A stretch of 40,142 nucleotides of DNA from Actinomycetes bacterium. Lineage in GTDB: Bacteria > Actinomycetota > Actinomycetes > Streptosporangiales > Streptosporangiaceae. Below the pieces are notes generated by a model that saw only the letters and a list, made by a program, of their open reading frames with translations, was not told the DNA's origin and did no database searches. The stretch covers positions 1-40,142 of the forward strand of contig JAJYUU010000027.1 of NCBI GenBank assembly GCA_021792405.1. The letters run 5' to 3'. The position numbers and the translations under genes are program-made. Below are positions 15,282 to 23,390 of the stretch, one piece after another; within the stretch, counting starts at the first letter, position 1, and each line of letters starts with the position of its first letter.

Positions 15282-17801
15282 ATGACGGAGACACCAGATC
15301 GGGCCAGCGCGGTCATCATCGGGGCCGGCATCGTCGGCAACAGCCTGGCTTATCACCTGGCCAGGCTCGGCTGGACGCAGCTCGTCCTGCTGGATTCCGG
15401 CCCGATGCCGAACCCCGGCGGCTCGACCGGCCACGCTTCGAACTTCATCTTCCCGATCGAGTACTCGAAGATGATGATGGAGCTGACCAGGGACAGCACC
15501 GAGCAGTACAAAGAGCTGGGCGTGTTCACGCAGAGCGGCGGCATCGAGGTCGCCCGGACCGAGGCGCGGATGCAGGAACTGCGCCGCCGGTGCACGCAGG
15601 CAAAGTCGTGGGGCATCCCGGCCGAGCTGCTCACCCCCGAGGGCGTCCGCAAGCTGGTGCCCTACCTCGACGACGCGGTGATACTCGGCGGCGCCTACTT
15701 CCCGACGGTCGGCGTCGTCGACTCGCTGCGGGCCGGCACGCTGATGCGCGAGCGAGCGCAGCAGCTTGACGCGCTGACGGTAGTGGCCGGCGCCGAGGTA
15801 GTCGGCATCGACAAGGCCGCCGACGGCCGGGTGGCCGGCGTGCGCACCAGCAAGGGCGACATCGCAACCGACGTCGTCGCAATCTGCTGCGGCGTGTGGA
15901 GCCCGCGGGTAGCCCGGATGGCCGGCGCTCGCATCCCGCTGACCCCGATCGTGCATCAGATGATCAGCGTCGGCCCGATCGCGCTGTTCGACGGGACCGA
16001 GGGGGAGATCGGCTACCCGATCGTCCGCGACGTGGACGAGAACATGTACGAGCGCCAGCACGGCGGTGACATGGAGGTCGGCTCGTACGCGCACCGGCCG
16101 ATCATCGTGGCGCCTGATGACATCCCGTCGATCGACGAGGCAGTCCTGTCGCCGACCGAGATGCCATTCACCTCCGACGACTTCGACCCGCAACTGGAGC
16201 GCGCGCTCGAGCTGATGCCCGATCTGCTGGGTGACGAGCGGGCTGGCGTCCGGTACGCGATCAACGGGCTGATCTCGATGACGCCGGACGGGCACCCGGT
16301 GCTGGGCGAGACGCCCGAGGTGCCGGGCCTGTGGTCGGTGGCGGCCAGCTGGATCAAGGAAGGACCTGGCATCGGCCGCGCGGTCGCCGAGTGGATGAGC
16401 GGAGTCACGCCCGAGGTCGACATTCACGAAGCCGATGTTTCCCGGTTCTACTCCCACCAGCGCACCACCGCGCACGTGACGGCGCGGGCACGTGAGGCCT
16501 TCAACAAGATGTACGGAATCGTGCATCCCAGCGAGCAGTGGCAGTCCGGCCGGCCAGTCCGGGTCAGCCCGGTGTACCAGGAAGAACGCGATCTCGGCGC
16601 GGTGTTCCACGAGACCGCCGGCTGGGAACGGCCGATGTGGTACAAGCACAACCGCGACCTGCTCGACCGGTACGCCGGCAAGCTGATGGACCGCGGCAGC
16701 GAGTGGGAGTCCCGCTGGTGGTCGCCGATCATCAACGCGGAGCACCTGGCCATGCGCGACCGTGCTGCGCTGTTCGACCTGTCCGCGTTCGCGATCCTGG
16801 ACATCACCGGACCGGGCGCCCTGGATGCGGTGCAGCGGCTCGCGGTGGCCCAGATGCAGGTGCCGGTGGGGAAGGTGGTCTACACCTCGTTCCTGGACGA
16901 CGCAGGCGGATTCCGGGCTGATCTGACCATCATGCGCCTGGGCCCGCGGCACTTCCGGGTCGTCACCGGTGGCGCCACCGGGATGGCCGACCTGAAGTGG
17001 ATCAGCGATCACCTGCCGGATGACGCCTGCGCCGTGGTCACGGACCTGACCTCGGCCTGGACGACGTTCGGCCTGTGGGGGCCCAAGGCACGGGAGATCC
17101 TTCGGCACCTCACCGATGACGACATCTCGAACGCTGGCTTCCCGTTCGGGACCTGCCGGGAGATCGAGGCCGAGGGGCTGACGGTGCTCGCGTCGCGGAT
17201 CTCCTATGTCGGTGAGCTCGGCTGGGAACTCTACGTTCCGATCGAGCAGGGCCGCAGGCTCTGGGAAGCGCTGTTCTCGGCTGGCCTGGCCTACGGCATG
17301 GTGCCCGCGGGAATCGGCGTGTACGGCACGACCGGCCGGCTGGAGAAGGGTTACCGCGCCTACGGAGCCGATCTGGATGCCAGTTACAACCTCGTCGAGG
17401 CGGGGATGGCCCGGCCGAAGGTCAAGGAGCAGGACTTCGTCGGCAAGGCCGGTTACCTGCGCCAGCGCGCGGCACCGCCGGCCGCGATCCTGTGCACGCT
17501 GACCGTCGACGACCATGCCTGCGCGTCGGGCGAACTGCGCTACATGCTGGGCGGCGAGCCGGTGCTCTCGGCGGCGGGCGAGCCGCTGACCGACGCGAAG
17601 GGACGCCGGTCCTATGTCACCAGCGCGGGGTCCGGCCCGTCGGTCGGAAAGCACCTGCTGCTGGCCTACCTGCCGCCGCAGCAGGCGATAGCGGGTACCC
17701 CGCTGCTGGTGGAGTACCTGGGTGAGCAATACCCGGTCACCGTGGCCGTGGCCGGCTCGACGCCGCTGTTCGATCCGGCTAACGAGCGGATCAGGAGCTA
17801 G
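15282..17801 (+). CDS. FAD-dependent dimethylglycine/sarcosine dehydrogenase-like protein with GcvT domain
   Basis: With the ATG at 15282 the protein has 839 residues. An N-terminal DAO-type FAD domain has VIIGAGIVGNS (GxGxxG at 14-19) and GGSTGHAS. His51 there matches the covalent FAD-linking His of mammalian dimethylglycine dehydrogenase (GSTWHA). From about residue 440 on it is a GcvT/aminomethyltransferase-like domain (RDRAALFDLSAFAILDITGPGA in parts: RDRAALFDLS, ITGPGA; later SYVGELGWELYV), which binds THF and captures formaldehyde as methylene-THF. This architecture oxidises N-methyl groups of dimethylglycine or sarcosine. The etfBA genes directly downstream supply the electron acceptor. 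Two in-frame ATGs exist (15249 and 15282); the second has GGAG nine bases upstream and leads straight into the FAD domain. Confidence 0.88.
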   Translation: MTETPDRASAVIIGAGIVGNSLAYHLARLGWTQLVLLDSGPMPNPGGSTGHASNFIFPIEYSKMMMELTRDSTEQYKELGVFTQSGGIEVARTEARMQELRRRCTQAKSWGIPAELLTPEGVRKLVPYLDDAVILGGAYFPTVGVVDSLRAGTLMRERAQQLDALTVVAGAEVVGIDKAADGRVAGVRTSKGDIATDVVAICCGVWSPRVARMAGARIPLTPIVHQMISVGPIALFDGTEGEIGYPIVRDVDENMYERQHGGDMEVGSYAHRPIIVAPDDIPSIDEAVLSPTEMPFTSDDFDPQLERALELMPDLLGDERAGVRYAINGLISMTPDGHPVLGETPEVPGLWSVAASWIKEGPGIGRAVAEWMSGVTPEVDIHEADVSRFYSHQRTTAHVTARAREAFNKMYGIVHPSEQWQSGRPVRVSPVYQEERDLGAVFHETAGWERPMWYKHNRDLLDRYAGKLMDRGSEWESRWWSPIINAEHLAMRDRAALFDLSAFAILDITGPGALDAVQRLAVAQMQVPVGKVVYTSFLDDAGGFRADLTIMRLGPRHFRVVTGGATGMADLKWISDHLPDDACAVVTDLTSAWTTFGLWGPKAREILRHLTDDDISNAGFPFGTCREIEAEGLTVLASRISYVGELGWELYVPIEQGRRLWEALFSAGLAYGMVPAGIGVYGTTGRLEKGYRAYGADLDASYNLVEAGMARPKVKEQDFVGKAGYLRQRAAPPAAILCTLTVDDHACASGELRYMLGGEPVLSAAGEPLTDAKGRRSYVTSAGSGPSVGKHLLLAYLPPQQAIAGTPLLVEYLGEQYPVTVAVAGSTPLFDPANERIRS

Positions 17802-17806
17802 CGCTC

Positions 17807-18604
17807 GTGGACATCCTGGTCCTGGTTAAGCGAGTGCCGATGGTGGGCGGCAAGATGGTGCTGACCGCCGACGGCCAGGACGTCGATACCCGCCTGTCCG
17901 GGTTCACCGTCAGCCCGCACGAGGAGTGCGCGGTCGAGGAAGCGGTGCAGGTCACTGAGCGGCTCGGCGGCACCGTCACCGTGCTGACGCTCGGCCCGCC
18001 GGAGGCCGCCGATCAGTTGCGGGACATGCTGGCCCTTGGCGCGCACCGCGGCGTCCTGCTGGAGACCGATGGGCGCGAGTGGGGCCCGATTGCCACGGCG
18101 GCCGCTATCGCGGCGGCAATTGGCGAACTGGGGCCTGCCGCGTTCCCGCTCATACTGGCCGGGAACGAGGCCGCCGATACCGGCGGCTACCAGGTGGGGA
18201 TCCGCCTCGCGCACGCACTCGGGCGGCCGTGCGTTACCGGGATCAAGCGGCTCGAGGTCGCCGGCGACTTGCTGCGCGCGTGGCGCGACTACGGCGGCGG
18301 GCAAGAGGAGTTCGAGCTCGCGCTGCCCGCCGTGGTCGGCGTCAAGGAGGGCATCAACCTGCCCCGTTACCCGTCGCTGCCGGGGCGGCTGCGGGCGAAG
18401 CGGGCGCAGATCGAGGTGCGCAAGCCGGCCTGGCAGGCGGACGGACTGCGCAAGATAGCGCTGCGGGTGCCAGCCGGGTCGGCGCAGCGGGCGCGCGTGC
18501 TCGGCCATGGGGCCGGCGCCGTGCCGGAACTCATCCGGGTACTCGGCGACATCGGCGTGCTCGCGCCGGCCGGCCGGGCTGAGGCCGACGGGACCGTCGC
18601 GTGA
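17807..18604 (+). CDS. etfB: Electron transfer flavoprotein beta subunit
   Basis: This 265-residue EtfB starts at GTG 17807, five bases after the dehydrogenase stop. Recognisable blocks are MDILVLVKRVP at the N-terminus, SPHEECAVEEAVQ (about 36-48), the AMP/flavin-region ILAGNEAADTGGYQVG (in parts LAGNEAADTGG) and LPAVVGVKEGINLPRYPSL (VKEGINLPRYPSL). It pairs with EtfA, overlapping it by GTGA. As part of this cluster it most likely accepts electrons from the FAD dehydrogenase upstream and passes them to the quinone pool via an ETF-quinone oxidoreductase not present here. It is probably a dedicated copy for amine oxidation. Confidence 0.93.
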   Translation: MDILVLVKRVPMVGGKMVLTADGQDVDTRLSGFTVSPHEECAVEEAVQVTERLGGTVTVLTLGPPEAADQLRDMLALGAHRGVLLETDGREWGPIATAAAIAAAIGELGPAAFPLILAGNEAADTGGYQVGIRLAHALGRPCVTGIKRLEVAGDLLRAWRDYGGGQEEFELALPAVVGVKEGINLPRYPSLPGRLRAKRAQIEVRKPAWQADGLRKIALRVPAGSAQRARVLGHGAGAVPELIRVLGDIGVLAPAGRAEADGTVA

Positions 18605-19737
18605 GCGGGCCGGTGCTCTGCCTGGTCGAGGTCGACGACGGTGAGATCGCGGGGCCGTCGCAGCGGGCGCTTGCGGTCGCGCGGTCGCTGGCCAGCGGGC
18701 CGGCGCGGGCTGACCCTGAGCGGGCTGACCCGGCGTCGGCTGGCTTGCCCGCGGACGGCGGCCTGACCGCGGTGGTCTTCGCCACGCTGGGCGGCCCCGC
18801 CGATCGAGCCGCGGCCGACCTGGCCGGCCAGGGTGTCACCGAGCTGTGCGTGGTGGCGTCGGGCGAGCTCACCTGTTACGCCCCGGTGGCATGGGCGCGC
18901 GCAATCGAGCAGCTCATCGCGGCCCGCTCAGCGGCGGCGGTGGTTGCGGCCGCCACCGACCGCGGCGCCGAGGTGCTGGCACACCTTGGCGCGCTCACCG
19001 GACTCCCCGTCGCCGCGAACTGCGTGGCGGCCACCGCGACAAGTGACCAGAACTGGCGCCTGCTCCGGCACCGCTGGGCCGGGAGCTTGCTCGAGGACGC
19101 AATCCTGGCGGCGCCTGTTGCGCTGCTCACCGTCGCGGCCGACGCGGTTGCGGCCGACGCGGTTGCGGATGACGGTGCCGTACCTGAGCCGGCCAGTGCT
19201 TCGCCCGATGCAAGCGGGCAGGTCGTCGCGCCCGTTTCCGGCGGAGCGATGATTCCGGCCGCCGACATGCCGGTGACGACCTTCGCGCCCGCCCTGCAGG
19301 CAGCGGACCTGCGCGTGCGTGCTACCCAGTCGGCCGGGCAGGGCGGCGGGATGTCGCTGGCGACAGCCCGGGTCGTGGTCGGCGGCGGCCGCGGCGTCGG
19401 CGGGCCGGACGGCTTCGCCGCGCTCGAGGAACTGGCCGGATTGCTGGGCGGAGTCGTCGGCGTGTCCAGGGTGGTGACGAGCCAGGGCTGGCGACCGCAC
19501 CGGCAGCAGGTCGGGCAGACCGGCACGAAGATCTCGCCGGAGCTCTATCTGGCCTGCGGCATCAGCGGGGCGATCCAGCACATGGCCGGCTGCCAGTCAG
19601 CCAAGCACATCGTGGCGGTGAACACCGATCCGGACGCGCCGATCATGTCACGCGCCGAGTATGCGGTGATTGGTGACCTGAACGAGGTGATTCCCGCGCT
19701 GGTGGCCGCGATCAGGGCGGCTGGCGGCCAGGAGTAG
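18601..19737 (+). CDS. etfA: Electron transfer flavoprotein alpha subunit
   Basis: This 378-residue EtfA starts with GTG 18601 inside the etfB stop. The C-terminal FAD-binding domain is classical: ARVVVGGGRGVGG, QVGQTGTKISPELYLACGIS (QTGTKISPELYLACGIS), GAIQHMAGCQSAK, IVAVNTDPDAPI and DYAVIGDLNEVIP-like AVIGDLNEVIPAL. The N-terminal domain is less conserved. Between the two domains is an Ala/Asp/Pro-rich insert (about 178-225) with the repeat AADAVAADAVADD, and an ARADPERADPA stretch lies near residue 35; these look like unstructured linkers. The subunit carries the redox FAD and works with EtfB for the dehydrogenase at 15282. A copy of TAGAAGCTCGCGGCC overlapping its stop codon is repeated 20 bp later. 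Confidence 0.93.
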   Translation: MSGPVLCLVEVDDGEIAGPSQRALAVARSLASGPARADPERADPASAGLPADGGLTAVVFATLGGPADRAAADLAGQGVTELCVVASGELTCYAPVAWARAIEQLIAARSAAAVVAAATDRGAEVLAHLGALTGLPVAANCVAATATSDQNWRLLRHRWAGSLLEDAILAAPVALLTVAADAVAADAVADDGAVPEPASASPDASGQVVAPVSGGAMIPAADMPVTTFAPALQAADLRVRATQSAGQGGGMSLATARVVVGGGRGVGGPDGFAALEELAGLLGGVVGVSRVVTSQGWRPHRQQVGQTGTKISPELYLACGISGAIQHMAGCQSAKHIVAVNTDPDAPIMSRAEYAVIGDLNEVIPALVAAIRAAGGQE

Positions 19738-19819
19738 AAGCTCGCGGCCACGGGTAGAAGCTCGCGGCCGCGGATCGCTGTCGGCGTGCCATTCTCGCGG
19801 GCGGCGCGGCCTCGCGGGC

Positions 19820-19913
19820 GCCGCCCCGGCGACTTGCTCCATGATCGATGTTGGGTTTTTGCTGCTATAGCAACAGAAACCCAACATCGACGACTCGCGG
19901 TCGCCGGGGCGGC
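19820..19913. repeat. Nested inverted repeat (possible bidirectional terminator or repeat element)
   Basis: An outer repeat GCCGCCCCGGCGAC (19820-19833) pairs with GTCGCCGGGGCGGC (19900-19913). Inside it, TCGATGTTGGGTTT (19845-19858) pairs perfectly with AAACCCAACATCGA (19877-19890). The centre can form TTGCT/AGCAA around GCTAT. The AT-rich inner repeat stands out from its GC-rich surroundings. It sits between etfA and the convergent G1-peptidase pseudogene, where a two-way terminator would fit, but the nested arms also look like a dispersed element. Confidence 0.6.
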
Positions 19914-19929
19914 CCTGATCTTCGCTAGC

Positions 19930-20640
19930 TCAGATCGACCTGATCCAGGTGTTGCTGAAGGCGCCGGCGCTAGACATGGAGCTAGTCGAGTCCTTCTCGC
20001 GGCCGCTGTTGTCGATCATGATGATCTGAGTCGGGCTCTGCGTGCCCATTGAAGTGCCGTTGGCCGCTCGAGACCGTGTAGTCGATGGTGCCGAAGTCGG
20101 CGAGCGACAGGATCCCGCCGCTGGCCGTACAGCACTGCGCCTCGGTGATCACCTCAGCCAAGGACCGGGCGAAGCCGCTCTCGTTGATGGTCTGGGTCTG
20201 AGTCCAGCCCTGGGTACTGTCCGTGAGCACCAGCGTGTAGGTGTCGGTGCCGGAGAACGTCACCGATGCGCTCATGGCGTCGCCGGGCTTGACGGTGTTG
20301 GTGTAGTACACCGGGTACGCCGGATACATCTCGTACCAGCCGTAGTAATCCGGCGTAGAACCGGTGCAATCAGAGTCGGTTCCCGTTTGCTCCACCGAGT
20401 TACTGCTGTAGCCGTCGAGCCCCACCCAGAACGCGGCGTACTGGTCGCCGCGGCGGCACGTCGCGGTCGGCTGCGTCCAGCTCGCGGACACACTGGTGAA
20501 TGCGCCGTTCGAGCCGGTCACTGCCTAGCCTGACCAGTTCGTGCTGTAGGCCTGGAAACGGCCGTGCCGTCCCACTGCCCGCGCCGTGCCGCCGGGCCGC
20601 GCCATGACGCCGCCGGGCGCGAAACCGTGGATTGCGCCGC
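19930..20640 (-). pseudogene. G1-family (eqolisin-like, Peptidase_A4) endopeptidase, disrupted
   Basis: On the minus strand the sequence reads IHGFAPGGV...AYSTNWSG, an in-frame TAG (20527-20525), then AVTGSNGAFTSVSASW, FWVGLDGYSSNSVEQTG, YYGWYEMYPAYPV, VKPGDAMSASV and ILSLADFGTIDY. These are the blocks of actinobacterial G1 peptidases, including the conserved Gln (VEQTG) and Glu (AEVITEAQ) positions. The TAG replaces the Tyr of the usual NWSGYA. Near 20060-20068 the frame shifts; the next frame continues NGTSMGTQSPTQIIMID and ends NTWIRSI at the stop at 19930. The usual signal peptide is missing upstream of 20640. One stop, one frameshift and a lost start indicate a true pseudogene. The intact enzyme would be a secreted acid protease. 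Confidence 0.75.
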
Positions 20641-20774
20641 CGGGCCGCACCGTGGCGCTGGCCCTTGGAGATGGCTGGCCGCCGGGCCCACGACGCGGGG
20701 TGTGCGAGTAACTGTGGACATCCGGTGGATAAGCGGCGACTGCGGGGGATAACAATCGTCCCACTGTGGACGGA

Positions 20775-21038
20775 AAAAGAATCTTGAAAGAATTGCCCGA
20801 AAGCCTTGCGGGCACGGCGACGCAGGCACTAGAAAGTCGTTCAGCACCTTCAGAAGCAGGCCCTCTCGGGCGCAGTCCCGTGAGTATGCGGAAGACTTGG
20901 GCGACCGGGTCTCACGCGGTGGCCGCTGGCAAGGTGCAGGCGCGGCAGTGTCCGGATCGGTCGAGGAATCGGCAGGTCAGCGTCTTGCCGATGCCCTAGT
21001 GAGGCCCCTGCGGCTCATACCTGCGGGGGCCTCACTAG
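20775..21038 (+). ncRNA. Putative structured RNA element, copy 1, with terminator-like hairpin
   Basis: This stretch has no coding potential. It begins AAAAGAATCTTGAAA, continues with a GCCCG-(AAAGCCTTG)-CGGGC stem-loop, a TAGAAA segment, and a hairpin ATCGGCAGG/CTTGCCGAT. It ends in an 18-bp hairpin (20996-21013 with 21021-21038) around the loop CTCATAC. A diverged second copy follows 406 bp downstream in the same order. A TAACAAT sequence about 20 bp upstream of its start may be a -10 element. The layout (AT-rich start, several hairpins, strong terminal stem) fits an independent small RNA of about 260 nt on the plus strand. Strand and function are inferred; a mobile repeat is the alternative. 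Confidence 0.45.
20996..21038 (+). terminator. 18-bp hairpin with CTCATAC loop ending element copy 1
   Basis: The left arm (20996-21013) is CTAGTGAGGCCCCTGCGG and the right arm (21021-21038) is CTGCGGGGGCCTCACTAG, pairing over 18 positions with two G-T pairs. The loop is CTCATAC. There is no T-run after it, as is common for actinobacterial terminators. The same loop and GAGGCCCC stem base recur at 21396-21432. Confidence 0.65.
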
Positions 21039-21180
21039 CTTCTCGCGCAGGATGCAACTGTGCCCTGGCGGGGCTGGCTCCGTGGCCCGATGGGCGCTGG
21101 CGGCCGCTGTTGCGGCGAGACTTATGAAACCCGATAAGCTATTTGGCGGGTAAATCGCGGAGCGGTGCCGGCGACGCGCT

Positions 21181-21432
21181 AAAAGAATCTTGGAACTTCT
21201 CGCGAAAAGCCCTTGCGCCAGCCGTCCTGTCAGGCGTAGAAAATCAGTCACGGCCAAGCCGGTCCCGACCTCCGGAGTCATCCGCAGGCGGCGCAGAGCG
21301 GGTAACCGCGCTACGCCGCAGGGGCCTACCCCTGGCAGTACAGGTGACGTCAGCAAGTCGGCCGAGCGATCGGCAGGCAAGTGAAGCGCGCCTCGCTGAG
21401 GCCCCTCCATCTCATACATGGAGGGGCCTCAG
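21181..21432 (+). ncRNA. Putative structured RNA element, copy 2, with terminator-like hairpin
   Basis: This is a diverged copy of the element at 20775. It has the same opening (AAAAGAATCTTGGAA) and a stem-loop GCG-(AAAAGCCCTTG)-CGC with nearly the same loop but different stem bases. It then has a TAGAAAATC segment, the shared GATCGGCAGG motif, and a terminal 15-bp hairpin around CTCATAC. Overall identity to copy 1 is low outside these blocks, while their order and spacing are kept, which is how paralogous structured RNAs diverge. GATAAGCTAT about 45 bp upstream is a possible -10 region. The following gene starts at 21507, so a leader role for the DUF2332 gene is also possible. The 21041-21180 spacer holds no gene that I can support. 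Confidence 0.45.
21396..21432 (+). terminator. 15-bp perfect hairpin with CTCATAC loop ending element copy 2
   Basis: CTGAGGCCCCTCCAT (21396-21410) pairs perfectly with ATGGAGGGGCCTCAG (21418-21432) around CTCATAC (21411-21417). Compared with the hairpin at 20996 the upper stem has changed on both sides, keeping pairing, while the loop is identical. No T-run follows. Confidence 0.7.
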
Positions 21433-21472
21433 TCGGCTGCAGGCCCGGCTCGTCGGCTGCAGGCCCGGCTCG
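21433..21472 (+). repeat. Exact tandem duplication of a 20-mer
   Basis: TCGGCTGCAGGCCCGGCTCG occurs twice head to tail (21433-21452 and 21453-21472), directly after the terminal hairpin of RNA element copy 2 and 34 bp before the DUF2332 start. It is probably a recent slippage duplication; no function is evident. Confidence 0.8.
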
Positions 21473-21506
21473 CGCATCGTGAACCCGGAATAGTGCCAGT
21501 TCGCTC

Positions 21507-22610
21507 GTGCCTGCAATAGTGGCCGGCGTGGACACGTCGGGGCTGAGCGCGCCGCCCGAGGTCCGGACCGCGACGCTGCTGCGCTGGCAAGCAGACGCAT
21601 GCCGGGAACTCGGCAGCCCGCTGTACGGGGACCTGCTCACGCGCGCGGCCGGTGACCTGATTGCGGGCGGGCCCACGGCGGAAGTCCTCCGCGGCCACCT
21701 TGATGACCGGCTGTCGAGCGTGCTCGCACTGCGCCTGCTGGGCGGTGCCCACGCGCTGGCCCTGTCCGGTCAGGCGCCCGAGCTTGCCGCCTATTACCCC
21801 AGTTGCGGCGGACGCACCGAGAGCGAGCCGGGCAGCCCGCTGGCCTGGGCCGCACTCCGGCGCGTTCTGGCCGAGCGGGGCGAGACCATCCGCGGCTGGC
21901 TCGACCGCCCGCCGCAGACCAACGAGGTGGGCCGCGCGGCCGCACTTCTCGGCGGCCTCAGGGCCATCGCGGCCGACGTGCCCCTGCCGATCCGGCTCGT
22001 GGAGGTCGGCACCAGCGCCGGGCTGAACCTGCGTGCCGACCACTTCTGCGTGCCCGGCAGGGCCGGAAGCTACGGGAATCCGGATTCCCCGGTGGTACTG
22101 ACCGGCGGATGGCTCGGCGATCCGCCGCCGGTCAGCCGGATCGAGGTCGTTGAGCGAGTTGGCGGCGACCTCGCGCCGATCGATCCGCTGACCGCTCAGG
22201 GCCGCCTCACGCTGACCGCTTACGTCTGGCCCGACCAGGCTGAGCGGCTCAGCCGCCTGCGCGGCGCATTCGAGATCGCCGAGCGGGTTCCCGCCGAGCT
22301 CAGGGCCGAGTCCGCGTCGGACACTCTCGCCAGGCTCACGCTGGAACCCGGCAGCTGGACGGTGCTCTGGCACTCGATCTTCCGCCAGTACCTGAGCGAG
22401 GCACAGCGGACTGAGCTGGCGGAGGGCGTCGGGGCGCTCGGCATGGCTGCCACTGGCACCGCCCGGTTTGCCTACCTCTACCTGGAGCAGTCGCGGCAGG
22501 GCGGGTGCCCGGTGACGCTGACGACCTGGCCCGGCGGGTACCGGCGGGTGCTTGGCACCGCTCCGGCGCACGGCCTGCCCGTCCGCTGGCACCCGCCGCC
22601 TGCGCCATGA
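21507..22610 (+). CDS. DUF2332-family protein
   Basis: This 367-residue protein of the actinobacterial/alphaproteobacterial DUF2332 family has unknown function. Typical blocks are LLRWQADACRELGSPLYGDLL (LRWQADACRELGSPLY), FPSC-like AAYYPSCGG, LQTNEVGR-like PPQTNEVGRAA, IRLVEVGTSAGLNLRADHF (VEVGTSAGLNLRAD), GCDLAPID-like GGDLAPIDPLT, and WTVLWHSIFRQYLS near 285-300. The EVGTSAGLNL segment resembles a glycine-rich SAM-binding motif, so a methyltransferase-like fold is conceivable but not shown. GTG 21507 is taken as the start; GTG 21528 is an alternative. It follows the tandem RNA elements and ends 36 bp from the convergent DUF1638 gene. Confidence 0.88.
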   Translation: MPAIVAGVDTSGLSAPPEVRTATLLRWQADACRELGSPLYGDLLTRAAGDLIAGGPTAEVLRGHLDDRLSSVLALRLLGGAHALALSGQAPELAAYYPSCGGRTESEPGSPLAWAALRRVLAERGETIRGWLDRPPQTNEVGRAAALLGGLRAIAADVPLPIRLVEVGTSAGLNLRADHFCVPGRAGSYGNPDSPVVLTGGWLGDPPPVSRIEVVERVGGDLAPIDPLTAQGRLTLTAYVWPDQAERLSRLRGAFEIAERVPAELRAESASDTLARLTLEPGSWTVLWHSIFRQYLSEAQRTELAEGVGALGMAATGTARFAYLYLEQSRQGGCPVTLTTWPGGYRRVLGTAPAHGLPVRWHPPPAP

Positions 22611-22646
22611 TCTCGAAGGATCTTTAGCCCGAAACGGTGCACTTAT

Positions 22647-23390
22647 TTACGTGTTAACGCGGCAGCCGTGCTTGGCTACGCCGTGCTTAGCCGCCAGCAG
22701 TTGCTCTAGCTCGCGCTCCAGGCCGGCGGTGCCTACCTCGATGATGCGCAACGGCAGGCCGAACCGCGCCGCGATCCACCCGGCCCGCTCCGTCAGCACA
22801 TCCGTGCGGTCCTGTGCAAGCCAGACCAGCCTGCGGTAATGCCCGAAGTAGTCGCCCCACAGCTCGGGGTGCCGGTCGAGCCCCAGGCCGGCCAGCACTG
22901 TCGTGGCGAAACTCCGCACCAGGAAGTCGGTCAGCAGGTAGGTGCCGGGCTCACGCTCGAACAGCGCGCGCACGCGGTCAGCGCCGCCGAGCACGTCATA
23001 GCAGTGCAGCCCGCGCAGCCGGGCGAGGCCGAGCCGCTCGCACAGTTCGTCCAGCGCGCCGTAGCTGCCGCAGTCGGCGTAGCCGAGGACGACGCGCAGC
23101 CCGCGCGCCTGAAGTGCGGCGGCGAGCCCGGCCGCGGCCGGTCCGATCCGCTCCGGCCGGTTGTGCAGCATGGCAGGCAGCGGATGCACTTCGGCCGCCC
23201 AGCCCCGCCGCGCGACGATCTCGCGTACCGTCCCGGCCAGCGCACCGCAGGCGATCACGGCGACAGCGGCCGTCGCGGGTACCTCGCCCGGACGGGAACG
23301 GGGATTACTCCGGCCGGTGTCGTCAGGCCGGGAACTGCAGTTGATCGACGAATGCGTCGTTGAACCCGTCGCGGTCGGAGAGCTCGACAT
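22647..23390 (-). CDS. DUF1638 protein of the corrinoid methyltransferase operon
   Basis: This protein has up to 247 residues; the conserved part starts near AVAVIACGALAG (about residue 41). DUF1638 blocks are VIACGALAGTVREIV, HPLPAMLHNRPERI (with the LHNxP motif), VVLGYADCGSYGALDELC (YADCGSYGALD) and HCYDVLGG. The paired Cys and His residues suggest metal or corrinoid chemistry. DUF1638 genes accompany MttB/MtbC-type corrinoid methyltransferases in many genomes, but their role is not established. The only ATG ahead of the conserved region is at 23390, inside the activator gene (68-bp overlap), so the true start may differ. It is the last gene of the operon starting with the IclR regulator. 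Confidence 0.8.
   Translation of the reverse strand: MSSSPTATGSTTHSSINCSSRPDDTGRSNPRSRPGEVPATAAVAVIACGALAGTVREIVARRGWAAEVHPLPAMLHNRPERIGPAAAGLAAALQARGLRVVLGYADCGSYGALDELCERLGLARLRGLHCYDVLGGADRVRALFEREPGTYLLTDFLVRSFATTVLAGLGLDRHPELWGDYFGHYRRLVWLAQDRTDVLTERAGWIAARFGLPLRIIEVGTAGLERELEQLLAAKHGVAKHGCRVNT

Noticed and set aside
13364-17729. Long open frames on the minus strand opposite the permease and the FAD/GcvT dehydrogenase
   Set aside because: They are Arg/His/Asp/Gln-rich, lack any family motif and lie exactly opposite genes with clear motifs; this is the usual high-GC antisense effect.
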